From Pseudomonadota bacterium (GTDB lineage: Bacteria; Desulfobacterota; Syntrophia; Syntrophales; UBA8958): a stretch of DNA of 64,000 nucleotides. The notes below the pieces were generated by a model. That model saw nothing but the letters and a program-made list of their open reading frames with translations. It was not told where the DNA came from and made no database searches. The stretch covers positions 1 to 64,000 of the forward strand of contig JASGUC010000037.1 in assembly GCA_030057915.1 (NCBI GenBank), in the 5' to 3' direction. The position numbers were made by a program, and so were the translations under genes. Shown here one piece after another: positions 28,577 to 36,990 of the stretch; position 1 is the stretch's first letter; every line of letters begins with the position of its first letter.

Positions 28577-31444
28577 TTATCGCTTCACCGCAATCGGAAA
28601 ATCGGGAATGGTCCGCGGCTTGGTGGTGGTTGGGGTCTGTTTGCCGCCGGTCAACTCCTTCACCCGCTCGGACAGATACAAATCCAGCATGTTGATCGTG
28701 ATGCTTCCCTTGCCATGATAATCCGCCCGGCCGCCGATGCCTTCCACCAGCGCTTTGGTGAAGGCCCCATTGCCCCAGGCCTTCTCTTCCAGAGAATATT
28801 GCCTGCCCGTGGAGGAGGCAAAGACCACCGCACCGTTTTCCGCGCTGGCCAGTTCATTGACCACGGCATTGATGTCCGCCGCCCCGCGTCTTGCTCCCAT
28901 CACATTGCCGGAATGGCACGTATCGACAAACAGAATCGCCTTTCCCGCCAGCGACGCCATCGTGTTTTTGATGTCGGAAAAAGCCACGCCTGTTCTTTTG
29001 AGTCTTTCCGGATTGGCATTGACCGGCAGATAATAATAAATCCCCGCCTGGTCGTTGACGCCGTGACCGGCCAGAAACACCACCGCAATATCCTTGCTGG
29101 TCGTCTCCTTTTGCAGCCAGTCCAGCCCGTCCAGAATATCGTCCTTTGTGGCCTGCCGGTCCGTTAAAATCCGTGCGGTCACCTCGCGGTAAAGGCCGCC
29201 CTTCTGACCGGTCATCGCCCGGGCAAAGTCGCGGGCATCCTTGGCGGCAAAAACAAGCTGCAAATCCGCTTCTTCATAGGCGCTGACCCCCACGGCCAGA
29301 ATGTAGAGTTTCGGTTTGATGACAAACTCCTCCTGTGTCGTCTTGCCTCGCCAATAGAGGCGAATCGTGGCAGGTTCGCTTGCGGCATTACGATTTTCCG
29401 CAATAACCGAGACCTCCGCATCCCGGGGCGGAATTGTTACCCTGATTCGCCTGGTATCTCCCGTGGGTTTGATAACCAGACCGCGCTCCGTGGCTACCGG
29501 CCGGCCATCCACCAATGTCCGGATGGCCGTCACCGGCGCGTCCGACGGGCTCCGCAGGGAAAGGTCAAGAGTCACCTCCGTTTGCGAGACCGCCGCGCCA
29601 TCGGCAGGCGAGAGGATGGTCACCACCGGAGGCAGAATGTCGGCAACGGCCTGCTCTGCCCGCCTGCGGCCGGATTCTTCATTGGCGAGCCGCAGCGCTT
29701 CCTCTTCATCCCCTGTTTCCAGAACTCTGGCAAGGACATCGGGGCGGTAATAGGTGGCCCGAAAGCGGGAAGCGGGAAAGAAATCCGCCGCCATGTCCTT
29801 GCCGCGGTTGAGATGCCAGCCGATGAGTTCCTCCGCGCCCGGTGAGGCATCGTAGTAGCCGGAAGGGCTCCAGACCACCCAGCGCCTTCGATCCTTGTGG
29901 GGGAAGAAGGCCAAAAGCTCCCTGCCATCGCTTAGGCGATACCAGCGGATGGTGCCGTCGCCAAAGGCGGCCACGGCCAGGCGGCCGTCTCGGGAGATAT
30001 TCACCGCCCAGGCCACGTCGGGCACGGAGGTTCGCCATTTTTCATTGCCGCTACGGTCAAAATAGCGCAGCGACCATTCCGTTCCCAGCAAAAAGGCGTC
30101 CCGAGAGGGGGAAATGGCGAGGCTACGAGCAACTTCGTATTGCTCAAGCGCCAGCGCCCGGCCGTTCAGTTGGGGGGAGGTTGTATATTTCCAGTCCGTG
30201 ACGGAAAGGCTATATGTATCCGGGGGATAAAGGCCGGATGTCTCCCCGCCGGGGGAGAGTGTCCGGGTGGAAAGGTCAAAGGTGGCGGGGGTTTTGCCCC
30301 ACCATTCATACCCGAAGCTCACCTTTTTACCGTCCGCCGAGAGGCGGAAGCCCTCCCAATTAGCCCGGTAATCCGCAATCTGGGCGCTTTGATAAAGTAT
30401 CCGCCGGCCGTTTCTGTCCAGGACGCCAAAGGCGGGATCTGCTGCGCCATAGACGACACCGCCCGCGGCAAGGGGCAGGATGTGCGTGATAGTGTCCGGT
30501 GAACCGGGCAGCTCCCGGCGCACCCCCCGGCCCTCGTTATCCCAGGAAAGAATGGGGCGTTGGCCCTCTTTGTAATATGTTCCCCCCGCATAGAGTCGGC
30601 CGTCGGGGGAAAAGGAGACGCTGCTGAGATCGCCGTTATCCACGCCCGAGGTATCCGGGGAATAGAGGGGGGAGAGGTCGGCGGCGGAAAGGACATCCAC
30701 GCGGGTGGAATCATTAAATCCCACGGCCAGCTTCTTTCCGTCGGGGGAAAAGGAAAGGGAGTATGGCTCTTTTCCCCCCGGGGCCTTTTGTCTCGCGAGA
30801 AGTTTCAGGCCACCCGCGCCGGGACGGTTATAGAGGCGGATATAACCGTCAAAGGAGGCGGCGGCCAGACGGCCCCGACGGTCAAAAGCGACGGAGTAGG
30901 AGTTAGAGCCGTAATCCCTGTCCTCGCCCACCGGCTTGCCATCGGCGGCGCGGAAGACCCGGATGCCGTTACGACCACCCAGAGCCGCCGCCAGATAGGC
31001 CCCGTCGGGGGAAAAGGAGAGGTGCAAGATGCAGTTGGGGAGTCCCGTAATCCTGCGGGTCAGCTCCCCCGTTGCGAGGTGGAAAAAATAAATGTAGGCA
31101 CTGCCTTCCCAATCCCAGCCTGTCCACCCTCCGCAGGCCACGGTCTGCCCGTCGGGGGAAATCGCCACGGCGTAAATCTTCCCTTCATTACCCTCGCCCA
31201 TCGGGGGCCGCAGGACGGAAAGGAGCCGGCCGGTGGCGAGTTCCCACACCCGGACGCTCTTGTCGTCCGAGGCGGTGACGAGATACCGGTTGGCGTCATC
31301 CACGCCGATGCGCCCGATCTTCGCCGTGTGCATCCCCGTTTCGATTTTCAGGATCGGCTCCCTGGGCGGCTCCGCCGCCCTTCCCCAATCCACCCCGATC
31401 ACCATCGTCAACACGACCACCGCGCACAGTATCGCCCGCCACAT
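28577..31444 (-). CDS. Exported WD40-repeat caspase-like protease, paralogue B
   Basis: 955 residues with the same plan as paralogue A: signal peptide, beta-propeller of WD40-type repeats to about residue 525, linker, peptidase C14 domain. Catalytic His794 is in LAGHGVND and Cys843 in VDTCHSGN. The first ~525 residues match paralogue A at roughly nine of ten positions by eye; beyond WVVW the two differ strongly. B has an Ig-like insert (VVTILSPADGAAVSQTEVTLDL) where A has a shorter one, and a different caspase. The C-terminus ends DFPIAVKR. One propeller segment differs sharply (TGWDWEGSAYIYFF in B against TGKWEENDTIYLF in A). Start 31444 is supported by GGAGGTTCGGGT before ATG. Likely periplasmic; substrate unknown. 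Confidence 0.9.
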   Translation of the reverse strand: MWRAILCAVVVLTMVIGVDWGRAAEPPREPILKIETGMHTAKIGRIGVDDANRYLVTASDDKSVRVWELATGRLLSVLRPPMGEGNEGKIYAVAISPDGQTVACGGWTGWDWEGSAYIYFFHLATGELTRRITGLPNCILHLSFSPDGAYLAAALGGRNGIRVFRAADGKPVGEDRDYGSNSYSVAFDRRGRLAAASFDGYIRLYNRPGAGGLKLLARQKAPGGKEPYSLSFSPDGKKLAVGFNDSTRVDVLSAADLSPLYSPDTSGVDNGDLSSVSFSPDGRLYAGGTYYKEGQRPILSWDNEGRGVRRELPGSPDTITHILPLAAGGVVYGAADPAFGVLDRNGRRILYQSAQIADYRANWEGFRLSADGKKVSFGYEWWGKTPATFDLSTRTLSPGGETSGLYPPDTYSLSVTDWKYTTSPQLNGRALALEQYEVARSLAISPSRDAFLLGTEWSLRYFDRSGNEKWRTSVPDVAWAVNISRDGRLAVAAFGDGTIRWYRLSDGRELLAFFPHKDRRRWVVWSPSGYYDASPGAEELIGWHLNRGKDMAADFFPASRFRATYYRPDVLARVLETGDEEEALRLANEESGRRRAEQAVADILPPVVTILSPADGAAVSQTEVTLDLSLRSPSDAPVTAIRTLVDGRPVATERGLVIKPTGDTRRIRVTIPPRDAEVSVIAENRNAASEPATIRLYWRGKTTQEEFVIKPKLYILAVGVSAYEEADLQLVFAAKDARDFARAMTGQKGGLYREVTARILTDRQATKDDILDGLDWLQKETTSKDIAVVFLAGHGVNDQAGIYYYLPVNANPERLKRTGVAFSDIKNTMASLAGKAILFVDTCHSGNVMGARRGAADINAVVNELASAENGAVVFASSTGRQYSLEEKAWGNGAFTKALVEGIGGRADYHGKGSITINMLDLYLSERVKELTGGKQTPTTTKPRTIPDFPIAVKR

Positions 31445-31755
31445 ACCCGAACCTCCCGCGATATTTTTCCTTTTCACATCTGCCGCCCGCGCAAACAGCC
31501 GCCGGGGATGTATTGCCCGCCCGGAGCGCCCGTCTCTCTCGATGCCCCACCCGAATCGGGATAACGATGGAAATGACAACCGAAAATCGACCACCTTTGA
31601 TAACCCGATTTTTACCACTGAAGAACTCCACTCCCGCCTCGATATTGTCATTCCCGCGAAAGGGGGAATTCTGTGTTTTCAGATGTTTTCTGGATGCCGG
31701 GTCGGGCCTGCCCCGTAGCGCGATACGGGGCCCGGCATGACGTGCGAGACAGTTT
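29870..31755. repeat. 1.9-kb duplicated block, copy 2 (promoter plus propeller of caspase B)
   Basis: Partner of the block at 23651-25530, offset about 6.22 kb. Only small indels separate the copies, including one in the variable propeller segment around 31075-31130. Contains the same palindromic and IS21-like motifs upstream of the gene. Confidence 0.9.
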
Positions 31756-31775
31756 TCAGAGGTCCCGCTATGAGA

Positions 31776-32873
31776 TTACTTTATGTTTTCGCAAAGGATC
31801 GGCGTTGGATCTCCGGCGCCGTCAAAACGTGTTTTCTGATAACGACCTCCCACATAGTCTTGCTGGAAGGTGATCAGGTTCCAAATGCGGCACGCCCCTC
31901 CGGCATCCTTGATAGCGGCGGCAGCGCGAATATAGCGATGCAAGATCACCCCCGTGAGGGCATGGCGCCGGACCGTCCAGTCGGGATCGATGATGACGAG
32001 GCGGAGAATCTGCCCCTTCATGCGGTCTTTGAACGTCCGGGAGGATTTCAAGACGGCGATCATCTCAGCTTCCAGCTTCCTGTCGTTCATTGCCGCCTTG
32101 GGCATTTCAGCATTGGCCGTGGCCTGTGCGACCTCGGCTTTACGGTAATCCTCGGCAAGAGAGGCAAGCTTGGCGAAATCGGTCCCTTCGATGTTGAAGT
32201 TCCCGGTTGCCGCTTCTTTGTAATTGATCTTCACTTTGAAGATGATTGTGTGACGTCCTGTTTCCAACTTCGCGAGGCTATCCGCGATCTTCACTGGACC
32301 ATCGCTCTTTGTCCCAAACTTCTTATATGCCATTTCCGGTGTGCTGTAGGATTTCATTCCGTCGGCCAGAGGCAGAATCTCAAAGGGCAGGACATCCTTG
32401 TCTAAAATGCCGCCAGTAAGGTTGACGGCGCTGAAGCCGATGAACTGCTCTCTTGGCTTCTGGTAATCATACAGGGGTTTCTGAGCTTTCCAAAAACTGA
32501 TCTCGACATAGACCTTTTTTGCCCGCTGGTCATCATTTAGGACTCGAATGCTCTTACCCAGGCAGGCCGCTGCGTAGATCGGGTCGCCGACCTTGAATTC
32601 GTCCGTCAATTGGGTTGGATTGCCCGGGTCAATGGGCGCCTTTGAAAAAATAATATTGCCCGCCGCCGGACCGCGAACTGCTGGCGTCGCTGTGCGCACC
32701 GTATCGCCGGTCTGGCTCTTCGCCTTGCTGGACGTGTCTTCGACCTGGGTTTTGACAGCGTCTTTCAGCGTGCTCGTCAGGCTATCGAATGGTCCGGCCC
32801 AGGAATTCCCCCATCCAAAAGCCATAACCAAAACCATACACCACAATACCACTGCGAACCTCTTTCGTTTCAT
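31776..32873 (-). CDS. Hypothetical exported protein
   Basis: 365 residues; family not recognised. A signal peptide (MKRKRFAVVLWCMVLVMAFGWG, cleavage near SWA) is followed by a Thr/Lys-rich linker and a domain with VGDPIYAAACLGKSI and RHTIIFKVKINYKEA that looks beta-rich. The C-terminal ~120 residues contain VIIDPDWTVRRHALTGVILHRYI and end in a Cys-containing tail. ATG 32873 is preferred over 32879 because AAGGAGGATGGCT gives it proper Shine-Dalgarno spacing. It follows caspase B's upstream region in the same orientation, so it could be transcribed together with it, about 330 bp ahead. Confidence 0.6.
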   Translation of the reverse strand: MKRKRFAVVLWCMVLVMAFGWGNSWAGPFDSLTSTLKDAVKTQVEDTSSKAKSQTGDTVRTATPAVRGPAAGNIIFSKAPIDPGNPTQLTDEFKVGDPIYAAACLGKSIRVLNDDQRAKKVYVEISFWKAQKPLYDYQKPREQFIGFSAVNLTGGILDKDVLPFEILPLADGMKSYSTPEMAYKKFGTKSDGPVKIADSLAKLETGRHTIIFKVKINYKEAATGNFNIEGTDFAKLASLAEDYRKAEVAQATANAEMPKAAMNDRKLEAEMIAVLKSSRTFKDRMKGQILRLVIIDPDWTVRRHALTGVILHRYIRAAAAIKDAGGACRIWNLITFQQDYVGGRYQKTRFDGAGDPTPILCENIK

Positions 32874-33006
32874 AGCCATCCTCCTTATTTAATAGTGATG
32901 TTGGATTATATTGCGGAGCCATCATAGGATAGAAAGAATTTCCCACAAAACCTTAATCAGTAGGAAAGCCTTGGCGCAGGGAGAAGATAGCAAAATTATC
33001 GGGATT

Positions 33007-33045
33007 ATGCACCCCCTTTGTTGCGGGCTGGATGTTCATAAAGAG
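33007..33045 (+). mobile_element. Tiny fragment of IS110-family transposase start
   Basis: ATG followed by HPLCCGLDVHKE. CGLDVHK is the start of IS110 transposases and contains the first Asp of their DEDD site. Homology ends after 13 codons. Very short, so only a moderate call. The rest of 32880-33250 shows no gene; 33180-33250 has a stretch (GGGGTAAAGGAATTGAT) shared with the istB fragment near 52500. Confidence 0.5.
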
Positions 33046-33255
33046 CGCCCCAACCCGCCGACTGGCGGGCCTGTATAAAAGAAGCAAGTCGAGTCCGCGC
33101 CATGAAACCGGGCCGAAAATGACAAAAACGTATCTAAAGAATCCAATTAGTTACGTGCGACTTACTTAGAAGGCGCTATCGGCCTTTGCTTTAGCAAATA
33201 GGCGCCACCCAAAGGGCTGATGATATCGCCGCAGGGGTAAAGGAATTGATGACCC

Positions 33256-33284
33256 TTGACACATGTAAACAAGTTGTTTATGGC
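33256..33284 (+). promoter_or_regulatory. Putative promoter of the higBA locus
   Basis: TTGACA at 33256-33261, a 17-bp spacer, and TATGGC at 33279-33284, 8 bases before the former higB start. The -35 is perfect, the -10 weak. The short palindrome ACATGT lies inside and could be part of the HigA operator. Confidence 0.45.
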
Positions 33285-33291
33285 ATAAATC

Positions 33292-33573
33292 ACGATTAAA
33301 TCGTTTTCGGATATCGAAACAGAACGGCTTTGTACGACTGGAAAATCCAAACGGTTTCCACCGGAAATTTTTGAAACGGGCTAAAAAGCGGTTGACACAA
33401 CTTGACGCAGCGACGGTTATCACCGATCTCCTTATGTCCCATCTAACCATTTAGAAGCGCTGAGGGGAAAACGCGCCGGGCAATGGAGTATCCGCATAAA
33501 CGATCAATGGCGCATTTGTTTTCGTTTTGAAAACGGGGAGGCTTACGATGTTGAAATTGTTGATTATCACTAA
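33292..33573 (+). pseudogene. higB: Decayed HigB-type toxin gene
   Basis: Three frames have to be joined to read the protein: IKSFSDIETERL... KSKRFPPEIFE, then RAKKRLTQLDAATVITDLL, then PSNHLEALRGKRAGQWSIR and NDQWRICFRFENGEAYDVEIVDYH with TAA at 33571-33573. This is a full-length HigB (RelE-fold mRNA endonuclease of toxin-antitoxin systems). The start codon position now reads ACG (33292) instead of ATG, and there are two frameshifts, near 33375 and 33440. The toxin is certainly dead. The antitoxin gene follows 12 bp later. Confidence 0.85.
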
Positions 33574-33585
33574 GGAGGTAAATCC

Positions 33586-33888
33586 ATGAATCCGAAAAAC
33601 GCTTTGCCTCCGGTCCATCCGGGGGAATTTCTCAAGGAGATACTTGGCGAATTGGGGATATCCCAAGCGGTATTTGCCCGCGCCATTGGCCTTTCGGCTA
33701 TGAGAATTTCCCATGTCGTAAAAGGTAAAAGACCCGTCACCGCAGAAATGGCCTTGCTATTTGGTAAGGCATTTGGACAAACACCACAATATTGGATGAA
33801 TCTGCAGGCGGCATACGACCTCAAGACAGCGGAAAAAGCCATCGGTCATAGAAGACTTTCACAAATTCAGGAACTTGCCCATGTATGA
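33586..33888 (+). CDS. higA: HigA-type antitoxin
   Basis: 100 residues with the family opening PPVHPGEFLKEIL and the helix-turn-helix ISQAVFARAIGLSAMRISHVV, followed by the typical WMNLQAAYDL. It binds its own operator and normally neutralises HigB. Strong Shine-Dalgarno AAGGAGG before ATG 33586. The cognate toxin upstream is destroyed, leaving an orphan regulator that may still act on its own promoter. Confidence 0.93.
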   Translation: MNPKNALPPVHPGEFLKEILGELGISQAVFARAIGLSAMRISHVVKGKRPVTAEMALLFGKAFGQTPQYWMNLQAAYDLKTAEKAIGHRRLSQIQELAHV

Positions 33889-33929
33889 ATAGAATCTGTA
33901 AGAACGAAAGTGCTGATCGATGCAACGAG

Positions 33930-34145
33930 AGTCGGGCATCCGCGCCGGGGGAGGGTCGAGCCAGGGCGGCGCGGGTTCCTGTCCGTCAGGATAGCTACGA
34001 GGCGCATGGGCGAGAGGGAGAGAAGGCCATGCGCCAGAGGCAAGCGTCCGGCAGCGATGCCGGCGCGCCGGCATAGGATAACATATAGATATTATAGGTA
34101 GAATCACCGAGGGTCAAAAAGTTTTGCCGGAGCGAAAAGTGCTCC
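33930..34145 (+). repeat. Dispersed repeat, copy A (~215 bp) with central palindrome
   Basis: Begins GTCGGGCATCCGCGCCGGGG, includes the 18-bp perfect palindrome ATGCCGGCGCGCCGGCAT at 34057-34074 and ends near GGTCAAAAAGTTTTGCCGG AGCG. Matches copy B (52711-52925) over its full length with few differences. An open frame (VPVRQDSYEAHGREGEKAM...GAPA) is kept in both copies, so part could once have been coding. Confidence 0.88.
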
Positions 34146-34296
34146 CGCCACTTGCGCATTCCCCACCAAATAGGCACCGCCGCGCCTGGTTTCGGTGAGA
34201 GATACCCCTTGACTTGAGAAACACGCGCTTCTATACTCCGAACCGTGCAAAGCAACGTCTTATCAATTCAATTCAATATCAATATCAAGGAAGGTT

Positions 34297-34405
34297 TCAG
34301 ACCGGAGAAGACATAGGCTACATGGCCTTGTTTCTCTGTTCCGATCTGGCAAGGAACAATACCTGTCAGGCGAGCAACGTCCGCGGCGGGATGCGGATGA
34401 ATTAG
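34297..34405 (+). pseudogene. 3' fragment of a short-chain dehydrogenase/reductase gene
   Basis: Reads GEDIGYMALFLCSDLARNNTCQ, then ASNVRGGMRMN and TAG. This is the conserved C-terminal end of SDR enzymes (pattern EDIA..ALFL.SD.ARNITGQ..NVDGGMRMN). The Rossmann fold and active site are absent, and two normally conserved residues (Gly of ITGQ, Asp of VDGG) are changed. Sits 16 bp before the CHAT lipoprotein gene. Confidence 0.8.
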
Positions 34406-34421
34406 GGAAAGGGAGAGCTTT

Positions 34422-36704
34422 ATGGCGTCGATAATCCGGCGATATGTTCTGGTTTCAGTCCTTTTTGCGGCGGTGTTACTCAGCGGTTGCGCCGCATCCT
34501 TCAACAGCCGGGGATTAAATCTGGTTGCCGAGGCGAATTATACGCAGGTGGTCAACGAATTTGAGCCGCGGGGCGGACAGTATGCCGGCCTTCCTTTTCA
34601 GGATTTAATCTACCTTTGCTCCGCTTACGGAGAACTTAAAAACTACAGTCGTCTTTTCCCGTGTCTGACCGCGGCGCAGGCCAAGATCGACGGGGGCGAT
34701 TTCATGGCCGACGCCTGGAACCATTCGGCGACGCCAGCGCGCCTGAAAGCCATCGCCCTGATCGAGCTGGGGCAGTATGAGGAAGCGGTCCGTGCCGCCG
34801 CGCAGGCCCAAAAAATTGTTGCCGACCATAAATTGACGCGATTTGAAGAGGTGAAAGTTCTGGAGGTTCTGGGCATGGCCTATGCCCTGGCCGGCAAGAC
34901 GGACCAGGCCATCGCCGCGGCCGATGCGCTCAAGGGATTGTATCTGGGCTATCCCTACATGCTGGTTGCGGATGACCGCAATATCGGGCTTGCCAAAATT
35001 TATCTCCTCCTCAAAAAATATCAGGACGCCATCAACGTCGTTTCTTACAAGTTTGAAGATTCCAGTTCATTCTTGAAGTCCTTTGCCGGATGGGATGTTT
35101 TCGTCAACAACAAACTGTCCTTTGAATTCATCAAAAACAAAAGCCTGCTGGAAGTGGGGCGCGTGTCCGAAGCCAAGCCGGGCTACGACGCGCTTTTGGC
35201 GTATCCCCATATTCAGGACCGCGGCGAAATGCACTGGATTCTGCTTTATGACCGGGGGCGAATGGCCGAGGGGGAAGGCAGCATCCGGGAGGCCATCGGC
35301 TTTTACGAAAAAGCGGTGGAGGTTATCGAAAAGCACCGCTCCACGATCAACGTCGAAGCCGGCAAAATTGGCTTTGTCGGGGACAAACAGGCCGTTTATC
35401 ACCGCCTCATCCGCGCGCTTTACGCCGAACGGCAATATGCCAGGGCATTTGAATACGTAGAGCGCTCCAAGTCCCGTGCACTGGTGGACCTTCTGGCGGG
35501 CAAACGGGATTTTGCCGTCAAAACGACCGGAGACGCCCGCAAGGCGCTAAACAGTCTGGCGCTGCAGGAAAAATCGGAAGAAGAAATACTGGCGCAGGAC
35601 TTTAAAGCGGACAAATCCCGGAGCCGGAGCATCGCCATCAAGGCCCGCGAGGACCTGCGGCGCGACGCGCCGGAGCTGGCTTCCCTTGTCGCGGTTGCGA
35701 CGACGCCCGCGGCGGCGATTCAGTCTCTTTTGGCACGCGAAGAAACCCTGGTGGAATATTATTACAGCGGCGATGACATGTATGCCTTTATCCTTTCGGG
35801 CGGCGGCCTGCAAAGCGTCAGGCTTCAGACGGCAGGGCTTTCCGACGAGGTGGCCGCTTTCCGTGCGGCACTGGAGAATCCCCGGTCGAAAAACATGCAG
35901 GCGTCGGCGGGTCGGCTTTACGTGCGGCTCATCAAACCTCTGGAGGGCGCCATTGCCGGGCGGGATGTGGTGATTGTCCCTCATGGACTGCTGCATTATA
36001 TTCCCTTTAACGCCCTGCACGACGGAAGAGGGTTTCTGATAGACCGCTGGAGAATTCGGATAATGCCCAGCGCCAGCGTCATGCGGTATCTGGTGGACAA
36101 GAAAAGCGACGCGCCGGGAGGCATTCTGGCGTTCGGCAATCCGGATTTGCGCAATCCCGAGCACGATCTCGCTTTTGCCCAGAAAGAGGCACAGGACGTG
36201 GCCAAAATCTGGCCGGGCTCGAAAGTTTATGTGCGCCATGCGGCGACGGAGGAGGCCTTCTATAGGAACGCTTCCGGATTCAATATGATTCACTTTGCCA
36301 CGCACGGCCGGTTTTCACCGGAAGCTCCCCTGCAATCGGCGCTCCTGCTGGCCCCTGATGCCAAATCCAGCGGTCTTCTGACGGTGGACAAACTCTACTC
36401 CATTCAGATCGGCGCCTCTCTGGTAACGCTGAGCGCGTGTGAAACGGGTTTGAGCCTGGTGGCCCAGGGGGATGACCTGGTGGGGTTGACAAGAGGGTTT
36501 CTGTATGCCGGGGCACGTTCCGTGGTCGCCAGCCTCTGGAAGGTGGATGACCTGGCCACGGCCCACCTGATGATGCAATTTTACCGGGGTTTACAGAAGA
36601 CGGACAAACTTGAAGCGTTGCGCGACGCTCAGTTGTACGCACGCAAGGAATATCCTCATCCCTACTTCTGGGCGTCATTTCAGCTAACCGGCAGCGCAAA
36701 ATAG
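34422..36704 (+). CDS. TPR-containing CHAT-domain lipoprotein (caspase-like protease)
   Basis: 760 residues. Lipobox LLSGC with Cys23 predicts a lipidated envelope protein. Residues ~40-400 form tetratricopeptide-like helical repeats. The C-terminal ~300 residues are a CHAT domain (caspase HetF-associated with TPRs): catalytic His in HFATHG (H628) and Cys in LSACETG (C673), closing with HPYFWASFQLTG. All expected residues are present. ATG 34422 is preceded by GGAAAGGGAGAGCTTT. Nearby exported caspases and DUF4384/FlgT-like proteins suggest related envelope functions. Orphan CHAT tails at 18885-18945 and 20130-20200 show that this family was once more numerous here. Confidence 0.92.
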   Translation: MASIIRRYVLVSVLFAAVLLSGCAASFNSRGLNLVAEANYTQVVNEFEPRGGQYAGLPFQDLIYLCSAYGELKNYSRLFPCLTAAQAKIDGGDFMADAWNHSATPARLKAIALIELGQYEEAVRAAAQAQKIVADHKLTRFEEVKVLEVLGMAYALAGKTDQAIAAADALKGLYLGYPYMLVADDRNIGLAKIYLLLKKYQDAINVVSYKFEDSSSFLKSFAGWDVFVNNKLSFEFIKNKSLLEVGRVSEAKPGYDALLAYPHIQDRGEMHWILLYDRGRMAEGEGSIREAIGFYEKAVEVIEKHRSTINVEAGKIGFVGDKQAVYHRLIRALYAERQYARAFEYVERSKSRALVDLLAGKRDFAVKTTGDARKALNSLALQEKSEEEILAQDFKADKSRSRSIAIKAREDLRRDAPELASLVAVATTPAAAIQSLLAREETLVEYYYSGDDMYAFILSGGGLQSVRLQTAGLSDEVAAFRAALENPRSKNMQASAGRLYVRLIKPLEGAIAGRDVVIVPHGLLHYIPFNALHDGRGFLIDRWRIRIMPSASVMRYLVDKKSDAPGGILAFGNPDLRNPEHDLAFAQKEAQDVAKIWPGSKVYVRHAATEEAFYRNASGFNMIHFATHGRFSPEAPLQSALLLAPDAKSSGLLTVDKLYSIQIGASLVTLSACETGLSLVAQGDDLVGLTRGFLYAGARSVVASLWKVDDLATAHLMMQFYRGLQKTDKLEALRDAQLYARKEYPHPYFWASFQLTGSAK

Positions 36705-36990
36705 GTAACCCTGGCATCATGCTGAAAAAAAACGGGGGCGGGAATCAGGCACCGCACGAGCGCAAACAGGGGAGGCTCAACTGCTGCCCCCCCCCCAATA
36801 TCCTTGCCGCTGCCTATCACCTGAGCGGACACCCCGGGGTAGCCGTCTCCGCATCCCTGGCATACAAAAACGTTCACCTACGCAGCCTTGCCGGAAGGAC
36901 GCCACAGTAAAGGCAAAACTTTGGACGCCCTGTTTTTCCCGGTATTGTTCTGGCACTCATCGATCTGCATCCCCTTTTGTCTTCCCGTGT
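36705..36990. other. Intergenic between convergent CHAT and BREX genes
   Basis: 286 bases between two converging genes. Contains a run of about ten C residues near 36787 and no recognisable gene or clear terminator. Confidence 0.5.

Noticed and set aside
33180-33250. Second istB fragment
   Set aside because: Shares about 25 bases (GGGGTAAAGGAATTGAT core) with the istB scrap at 52500, but the flanking codons do not follow IstB, so I only note it.
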